Of a stretch of 64,000 nucleotides of DNA, positions 55,978-64,000 are shown in pieces; position 1 is the stretch's first letter, and each line of letters begins with the position of its first letter. Location of the stretch: contig NC_069368.1 in NCBI RefSeq assembly GCF_021730395.1, forward strand, positions 59,711,501 through 59,775,500, given 5' to 3'. Both the position numbers and the translations under genes were made by a program. The notes under the pieces were generated by a model. It saw only the letters and a list, made by a program, of their open reading frames with translations, had not been told where the DNA came from and ran no database searches. This DNA is from Mercenaria mercenaria (taxonomy: Eukaryota; Mollusca; Bivalvia; Venerida; Veneridae).

Positions 55978-57084
55978 GTTCAGTCTGTAAAGTCACAAAT
56001 GTAATATTCTTTTTATCACATGTTATCCTTTCCTGTCGGAACATCAACAAATCTACTTTCTTTTACTATATAAACAAGTCAGTTTGACCAACGTCTCCTA
56101 TACTGTAAATGACGTCGACGTCAAAGTTTTATTACACTAGTGTATCATTGTTATTTAATGGCTTTATTACACTCCCGCGACGTCAAACATGTGATAATAT
56201 AATCTACAGAATAGCATCGGGCTGGATTTGATCTGTATTCCGACCATATTGGTTTATTGCTATATTAATCATATGTGATCATGGTAAAAGAAAAATTAAG
56301 ACTAACCTTGTGTGTTTTAACATGCTATCTATCTAATGTTAAACATTATTAAAAATGTGCTGCCTAGTGGAGTCCTATCTGAAGTTCAGTTGCAGTTCGG
56401 GTACCAAACGCTTTGCCTGGGTTAAAACTACAGGTCATTGTGCCGTTTAAGCCTATGTTCTTATGACCGTTTTATGGACGAGCCCAAATATTCCAAGATC
56501 CTAATGCTGAGGTAAGTTTGAATTCCTGACAAAACTATGTCAATTTCGACTGATTAGCTAGTTCGTATATAGTGATTTGTGGTTAATTGCAAATACATAA
56601 GTAGTTGAAGAAAAGTCCTTCATCAATATTTCTTTTATATATTTTATAGTGTTTTCAAAAAAAAACAAAAAAAAAAAAACACACACAAGATGGTGTCGTT
56701 TAAATTTTGAAGACCAATAAACAAACAACCTGGATCACATATAGTTTGTTTGCGCGCAGTGAAATAGCTTTATAGGTACTTTTTCATGAAATATGTGTCC
56801 AATGTTAAACTATAAGTGTTCATGAAAATATTGGTTGTCTCTCTTTGTAGTGACGGATAATCATCGTGTTTAAGGAGATTAACGAATATCATATATGTAT
56901 TATTTATATAACTAAAAAAATGACAGGTGTCCAAATACATAGTACTGATTGGCAGAAAGATCTTATTCAGATTTGATGAAGACATGTATACAGTATTTTA
57001 ATGTGATACTATTGAAATCCTGTAGAAAGTTTTGAAATCGTTCTTGAATGATTGATAAGTCTAACTCTCTTCATTGTTTGGCAG
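55978..57084. other. Unassigned, possibly intronic DNA
   Basis: A weak exon-like open stretch between CTACAG and GAG|GTAAGT (56434-56511) was seen, but I do not call it. An A-rich run lies at 56659-56680. Confidence 0.35.
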
Positions 57085-57140
57085 GTGCTAAAGTTACAAG
57101 TTCACTTGCAGTACTAGTAAGTTCACATCCTAAAGATAAG
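57085..57140 (+). CDS. Possible internal exon (phase 1 in, phase 0 out)
   Basis: A strong acceptor (CTCTCTTCATTGTTTGGCAG) and donor (AAG|GTATGT) bracket 56 bp with one open frame, AKVTSSLAVLVSSHPKDK. The entry phase matches the donor at 46507, which would yield ...CAFQ-G-AKVTSS... No homology recognised. Confidence 0.3.
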
Positions 57141-58990
57141 GTATGTGAAGTTTGGATAACTGACTTAGAAAAAAATGTTGGATAAAGCTAAGTTTTACTT
57201 TTGTTTATCAGAAAATTGCCGTTAGTCTAGCTAAGCCAAGACTTTGAGGATCCGGCGAACTATTGAGCAGTTTCCTGTCACAAAATCGTTCTCATCCAGG
57301 TAATCATTTGCGTTTGACAGGACAGCCCGGATTGTAAATTGTTCTATGACCAGTGATTCGCGATCCGAACCATTGTTGAAAGCCAAATGAAATAAGCCAA
57401 ATATACGAAATCCAATATGCTATTTCTTTTGATATTTTTGCTCGAGTGGCACTTCGTTTGATCACATGATCTTCTTTCATCTCTAAATCTCAAATGCTAA
57501 CGACTATTGTTAAAACTATTATAAATATATTTTATCTTTTGAAATAATACGTGCACATTTACATGTACTTCAAACATTTTTATTTGATGTCAAATAGGAA
57601 CTGTACAATTTCCCTACTTGCCTTATACAATTAAGACTACTGTATGCTTATTTAACATAACATAATGGACGTTGAATGATTGTTATATCATGACGCGACA
57701 TAGTGGCTATCACCAGATAATTGAACCTGTTGTTTTGCAATAGAGACGAGGAAAGGAAATCAACAATAACTTATAATAATAAACAGATGAAATAGAACAT
57801 TCCAAGAACGTTACATTTTTGCGTTTTATATTATATCGCCATCGTGACGCAACTGTGTGGAAAACCTCACGCCAATATGATACGTATGAAATGTCTATTT
57901 TGTATAATGATAATAGTGTTACAAATATATATATGTTTAACATATTTCAACCTAGTGTCAGAGCGACTCGCATTTCTTTTGCTTCTCTTGTTGTTCTGTC
58001 TTCTACAGTCATTGAGTACATCTTTACCTGGTTCATTGTGTTAACTTCTAACATACATTTACATGATTATTTCTGCTTTTTTCATGTTGTAACTTTTGTA
58101 ACCATTTCCAGAACTCAATTGTGGTACTTTTCTTACACTGTTCTCCAATTTGTGTTCAATCTTGAGGTTTTGTGCCAAATTAACCGGTTTAAATTAACCC
58201 TGTTTTGTTCTAGCAACTGACTGTTCCAAGCTGGTTTTACAGTATGTTCCATTTGTGTTGGTTTTCTTTATTCTCCTAGGACGGTTAAAGAACGTGACTA
58301 ATTCGTTTTTGACCCTTTTGAAAGATTACAATTTTCAGTGGCTTATTACGAGATCGTTCATAGAGGCACTGTTTCTGAACGAAAATTTCTGTTTTCGCAT
58401 TAAATATTTTGTAATAAATTACAACATGTATTGAAATAACACGTAATAGGTGTGCCTGTCGGATTTGATAAAGAAGAAATGAATTACGCAATTCTAATTT
58501 TAGACATTTAGAGCTGTGTCTCTCTCTCAGTAAAGTAGAAAGGTAGTAAAAAGTTACTAAAAGCATTTTCAGTACGGTAGAAATGTTTTCTAACTCAGTG
58601 AACTACTAATTAACGCAATCTGTCTTCAAAATTATTTGTTCTTAAACTATGCTGTATTGGGCATTTTTAAAAAGGTCGAAAGTTCGTATGAACTGCAAAC
58701 TAATATCAGTTTCAAATAAAATGCTAGACTGGTTCGCTTTGTTAACTATAATATGATATGTTCTGAAATGTCTGTTTCTGAGACATGCGGTGTGTTTTGT
58801 CCCTGTCTGGTTGGCTAATACTACTTCTACATCATCTTTTCACCCAGCCCGTGTTGAATCACACGATCATTTGTCATCTTGGTGTTATGTATTTGGTCTA
58901 GGGATGACTTCAGACAAAGTTTGTAGTATTTTACAGCCCGAAGCAATTCTCTGAATAGCCGTCATGCATGTCCGTACAAGGTGCGAAAAC
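57141..58990. other. Unassigned, possibly intronic DNA
   Basis: No feature supported. Confidence 0.4.
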
Positions 58991-58992
58991 AA

Positions 58993-59237
58993 TATATGAG
59001 CCGTGCCATGAGAAAACCAACATAGTGGGTTTGCGACCAGCATGGATCCAGACCAGCCTGCGCATCCGCGCAGTCTGGTCAGGCTCCATGCTGTTCGCTT
59101 TTAAAGCCTATTGGAACTGGAGAAACTGTTAGCGAACTGCATGGATCCTGACCAGACTGCGCGGATGCGCAGGCTGGTCTGGATCCATGCTGGTCGCACA
59201 CCCACTATGTTGGTTTTCCCATGGCACGGCTCATATA
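58993..59237. mobile_element. Palindromic MITE with TA target
   Basis: TATGAGCCGTGCCATGAGAA with AACCAACATAGTGGGT at the left is inverted at the right end. The arms (~110 bp each) contain GACCAGCATGGATCCAGACC and its partner in both orientations, so each arm also folds on itself. TA borders both sides. A degraded related piece is at 6664-6848. Confidence 0.8.
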
Positions 59238-61855
59238 TATTTCCAAATAGGCGTTACATACAAACATGTATTAATATCTTAGGCTTCAAGCTTTTATTAG
59301 CTTGTATTAAAGAATGTTTTGAGGTGTAACTTTTTTCTATGAATAATTTATCTGACTTTTACAGAACAGAAGGTAAGAGTTGAAATGAATTACATTGAGG
59401 TACATGTACATGTGATACTCCCATATATTCAAAACTATTCAACGTGCCTGTAATAGTTTTTATAACTGTCTATTTCTCATGTATACATATGAAGTCAATG
59501 AAGAGAAGCCGTAGTTCTGTTTTATATGCAATGAATATACCATCATTTGTAATAGAAGTAAACTTTATTTTCGCAAAATTTCTAATCTGTGCAGGTGAAG
59601 ACAGGGTGATAAAGTGGAGAAGAAGTAGAATAAGGCAAATCGATATAAACCCAATTAAAGAAAGATTTATTTCGGAGGTCTGACCACACATATGCATCTT
59701 CTACGAAACGTTACTCGGTAACAAATTGTTTCATCTCAGCGAAACAACTGGTAGTAGTTTCACTGAGAGATATAGTCAGAAATTGATAATTAAACTATCG
59801 TTTTCACATTCAGATGTGAAATAATTCTGATTTATTGCTAAGGCTTTAATACGGAGAAACGATGCACATGAAGCACAATTTAATATGCTTCGACATCTCT
59901 GTATTTACATGCACATTATTCATTTTCCAACAGATATACAGATAAATTAAAGGTTAAAACACACACTTATTTAAAATGTGGAAATTAGTTCCTTCTGTTG
60001 GAATCTGTTAATTATAGACTTTTAAATACCTTTTGTTAGGGTCTCCACATTATTTTTTTAAAGTAAAAGACTGATTTTCTTTTTTTTGTATCATATTTAA
60101 CAGTAGTTTTCAGTTTCCAAAAATCAGGTTGTAGCATAAGTTCAAAGGATCGCCATTTCATGCTAAAATAATTTTCATAATTTCTCTTCTTTCAGAGTAC
60201 ATGGTGATTTACTTTTTAATTAATTGACGAGTCTGTATTTTGGAACCAAATTGTGAAACTGACTGGCTATTCCGTTGGATGTTTTTTCAAGATTCAGGCC
60301 ATTAAGACGAAAGCTAAATTGTAAAACCTTAAAGAAATATAAATATCAGTATCGTTTTGGAAGATTGTCCTTTTAAAATGGAGTTATTTGACCAAACATA
60401 AACTAAGTTGTTTTGCAATGATCTAATTATATAAGAGATTGATTATACGGCCAAACATAAAACATGCCTTGTATGTAAAGCGAATATGGACTTTCGATAA
60501 TAAGGGTAACTTCAAAATGTTAATTCTACTATTGTTTCGCGAACAAATGTCATATAAAAGACGTACATTATCACAGTGATAAATCTGTCATACTGTACAG
60601 TCTGTAGACAGAAAAATCTGTGACATTGAAGAATGGTTCGTTTTGAAATATGAGACATTAAAAAATGCTGTAGGTTTATCATGCTATTTACACAATTTGT
60701 TCTGTGATACCCGCTTATGAGACTAACTAAGACCATACTATCAAAAATAAGTCAGATCTTGAAACGTTTGACTGCTTCTATTTTCTGTGTCTGCAAATAA
60801 CACAGAATTCGTCCTGATATCCTTGACAATTTGCTCATAAATCCGTTATCGAGGCTCGTCAAAGATCATTTCTCCATGTGCCCGAAGATTTTCTGCTGAG
60901 GAATTGCTTAATTTTATGTCGAAAACAGAACACTATACAGTATAGATTTTTTATTTCAACGTTCTCATGCTACATTTGGGTGTCACTTCAAATAAAATCA
61001 TGTTTCCGAGAAATCGTTATAAATATTATCGGCGCAGAATTATATTCTATTTCCATTTTCGCCATAGAGGCATTAAATCTCTTTTTAAATATTGACCCTC
61101 ACAAACTTAAGTAATGGAATATGTGGCCAGTGGCTAAATCCTTTCAGTTCAATATGGAAACAAAGGATTTCTCAAAAGATATATATGTAACAACCATTTA
61201 TTGCGATATCGTCGAAAGATTGGCCTTTGTTTTCCTTTGTGAGTGTTTTTGGCGCCATCAAACATGGTTTTATTTCAAAAAGACGAATTGCCTAAGCAGA
61301 ATCATTAAATTGCTTTGTACAAAATGTCAAATTTTCAAACAGAAGTGAAACGTTTCATATTATTCATGTTATGTATTAATTAAGCCATTTTATTGTTTGA
61401 GTCAGTTGCTGCATTTAACAGTAATGAACAGATAGAACACAACTTTCACCAAATTGATTTTCATTGATTAAAATTTTCAAAAAGTATAGCAGTCTAACTA
61501 AAAGAGGTTTTCAAGCCATACAGTGCACATTACGCACACACGCACGCATGCAATTATTACGAAATATTTTTGAACATGCTCATTTCTGATTGTATGTGAA
61601 ATTTGCCCCAAAGGGAAATGAATGAAAACATGAAAATGACAAGGTAGACATATTTTTATCGCCCTCCCCTCCTCGCCCATCTCTCCATTCGAAGAAGAGA
61701 GGACATATTGTTTGGCTCACATGGGTTACAGGGGTCTCATTAATATGGAAGTTGCAAAATAAACAGGAGTCTAGAGGTCTTCTCCCATTTAGAACTTTAT
61801 TTGCTACAGGCCTTATAACACTATAGCAGGGGGAAATCCCCGCCACTCGGTCCTT
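59238..61855. other. Unassigned DNA
   Basis: A possible exon (acceptor TTTCTAATCTGTGCAG before 59595, frame EDRVIKWRRSRIRQIDINPI... to a stop at 59681) was noted, also with a phase-1 entry, but is weak. Confidence 0.35.
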
Positions 61856-61859
61856 AATT

Positions 61860-62165
61860 TAAAAAAAAACACTGATTCATTGTTTGTCGGTCTGTCAGTC
61901 GGTCTATCGGTAGACCATTTTGTTATTATCAATAGAAAATGCTTGGTCTCGCAATAGTCGAATTCAATAGAATGATTGCCTATGGTCTGTTAATGACTCA
62001 TATTGTTTTGGGGTCAATAGGTCAAAGGTCAAAGTTGCAGTGACCTCGAGACTAAAAATGGTTTCCGGAAAGTGACTTAAGAACTCTTTGGCATAATGTC
62101 TGCAACCGGCATAGGATGATTGCCTGTGATCAGTGAATTTGGGGATCAGTAGGTCAAAGTTCAAG
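61860..62165 (+). repeat. Remnant of a tandem-repeat element with AGGTCA motifs
   Basis: Two partial units share GATTGCCTRTG, TCAGT/TCTGT and GGGGTCAATAGGTCAAAG-like text about 130 bp apart. It contains a perfect AGGTCAAAGGTCA at 62019-62031. Confidence 0.5.
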
Positions 62166-64000
62166 TAAATTGATCTTACTAAAATTTCAATTTTGCATGA
62201 TGATGCTTTGTAAAACGTATCTGCCTAAATATGTAAGCAAGATGATAAATGTACAGTAGTGTTAGAATTCTAAAAGGTACCGCAAACATATCGAGGTGGC
62301 GTTTGTTTGCCACGTTAAATAAGCGTTTGATATTACAGCAGCTCAATGACTTAAAAGTGATTGTAGAATCAAGTCTTTTACAGTTCCTATTTTCAGCAGT
62401 GATCAAATAAACCCATTTGTACTGTACGATAAACTCTGAAATATTTAAACCCTTTCTCATTGCTGTCGATTCCAATTAAGTCGCGGCAGATCCCAAATAA
62501 TGTGATTCTCATTTTGGTTAAATGTCATGTTCAACCGTGTCCTTCCCGAATAATTTGATTTCCAATTAGTCTTTTCAAGAGACAACAGTGGTGAGTTTGT
62601 GACCAGTTTTGCTTGTTTTCTTGTGTATTATTAATGTATTAATGCTTTATTGTTTTATCGATAGTTTCAGTTATATAGTGGAAAGGCAGGTTTACAACTG
62701 TTACTGTTTAACAGTAAACGACAGCTTAAAGAGATGTGCCCCAAGGTATTTGTCATCTATTTCGAAATTGAGAAGATATTTTTGTTCTTTACAGAATTGT
62801 GAATAACACTTAATAGCCGATAGATACAGAGAATGTTATGCAATATATATCTAATATAATATACATGTGAAATATTTAGTAAAGTTATAAATAGTTCTGG
62901 TCAAGCAGTCAATCTTATATGTAAAATAGGTCGAATGTAACTTCACTGTATCATGTTCATAAAATGTCAACTATATAAGAGCCTGATAAGTTTTGCTGTT
63001 TTCATGTTGTGATAAAATATTTAAAGCATTTATCTATTCTTTTTAACTGTGATATTATTTCTCTTTCTCATTACCTGTACCAGGAAGGTCTAATACGGGG
63101 AGTAGAAACTCCGTATAAATCAATACATTTATCTGTATTATGCTGTCGTCCATACCTGTAAATATCGACCAGTCGTTAGCGATCGATATTTTGTTTTCGC
63201 TACTATCGATTAGCGTGTAATTAGCATATTACCTCATGTTAATCATGGAGCTATAACACTTATTGTTCAAAGGGTTTACCAGTCACACGTTAAGTGGCGA
63301 TAATTAGATGAGCAGAGATTGATCTAAAGGGATTCTGAAGCAAAAACAGCTTGCGACTGCATGTGGTGATATGCTTAATTATTATGAATTAACTCGAGCT
63401 CACTTCCCTGAAGAAATATTTTACCACGTAACTTCAAACCTTTATCAAAGGGCCGATTTTTGTTGGATTTGAATAAAAAAAAATGGAAAATAACAGAAAG
63501 CTGACACTTTTCTTAATCTTGTAGAGCCATAATTATAATTATTGTTTATAATGTCAGATTTCTACATACAGAAACAAACATTCTTCTTGAATGTAGGGAA
63601 TGTTTCAAACGAAACTGTTGTTTAAACTCCAAAAATTAGTTTAATAAATTTAATCTTAAAACTGATGTGTGAAAAATACATTTCAATGTATTTAAATTAA
63701 AATAACATTTTTTTTTATAAAAAGGCCGACAACGAAGTTACATTTAGTATTCCGAACTTTTAGATAAAACTGCAGAAAATCATCTAGGTTTAACACGCAT
63801 TTAAATGGTGAAGAACAGAGCAATATCATAAACAAATATTTTCAGGCAACAGTTTACAGTTTTGACTTGCTATTTTCATTAAAATATGTCCTAATATTTT
63901 TGTTCTAAATACTCTGAATCAACAAGGCAAATATCATGTAAAAAACGACATCTTTCTCTCTGGGTAAGACAAGTCTAGATTTAGCCATTTTCACAGGGCG
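62166..64000. other. Unassigned AT-rich DNA to the window end
   Basis: No gene or named repeat seen. Confidence 0.4.

Noticed and set aside
56434-56511. 78-bp exon-like segment with GTAAGT donor
   Set aside because: Acceptor lacks a good pyrimidine tract and phase does not fit the other candidate exons.

Overview
The window looks like nuclear DNA from a bivalve mollusc. It is AT-rich and intron-rich, with one recognisable multi-exon gene, one intronless TRIM-type gene and very many short dispersed repeats. The repeats (tRNA-headed SINEs ending in a ...GTTAAACCCAA tail, tandem-repeat elements ending in a hairpin plus CTCTTGTT, and (TTT)ATGCCCC repeats) are ones I associate with venerid-like clams. 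That taxonomic call is inference from remembered repeat types; no search was run.

Region 1 (about 3.4-13.1 kb, + strand) is a complete five-exon gene for the RNA polymerase III subunit RPC7 (POLR3G/POLR3GL). All splice phases agree and give 227 aa, the family length. Its introns hold SINEs on both strands, a TTAA-flanked MITE, a hAT-like element and a tandem-repeat element. A 73-bp duplication at the end of exon 2 creates a second copy of the splice donor.

Region 2 (15-24 kb) is repeat country: a 157-bp-unit array, a SINE, two nearly identical 1.03-kb Helentron-like elements 0.5 kb apart with a possible two-exon mini-gene between them, and a 2.2-kb 31-bp minisatellite interrupted by a small transposon.

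Region 3 (26.3-28.4 kb, - strand) is a 695-aa single-exon RING/B-box/coiled-coil protein with an NHL-like C-terminal half, followed by decayed tandem repeats. The 3' end of a LINE lies upstream of it. Beyond the LINE are a mariner remnant (29.8-30.1 kb) and two foldback elements (30.3-32.7 kb) built of 21-22-bp repeats. The second foldback is a complete palindromic element with an 8-bp target duplication.

Region 4 (33-45.7 kb) carries SINEs, a 74-bp tandem array, a directly duplicated 0.55-kb block and a 4.6-kb element with about 630-bp inverted terminal repeats and no recognisable transposase. A SINE with a clean 13-bp target duplication sits inside it.

Region 5 (46-64 kb) is mostly unannotatable AT-rich DNA that could be the introns of a long + strand gene. 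A possible signal-peptide exon (46459-46507) and a phase-compatible exon (57085-57140) are the best hints. It also holds a 162-bp-unit tandem element, several MITEs and a very long perfect-looking hairpin.

No rRNA, true tRNA, CRISPR or bacterial features are present. The strongest candidates for something undescribed are the long-TIR element, the complete foldback element, and the shared design of the tandem-repeat/hairpin elements.
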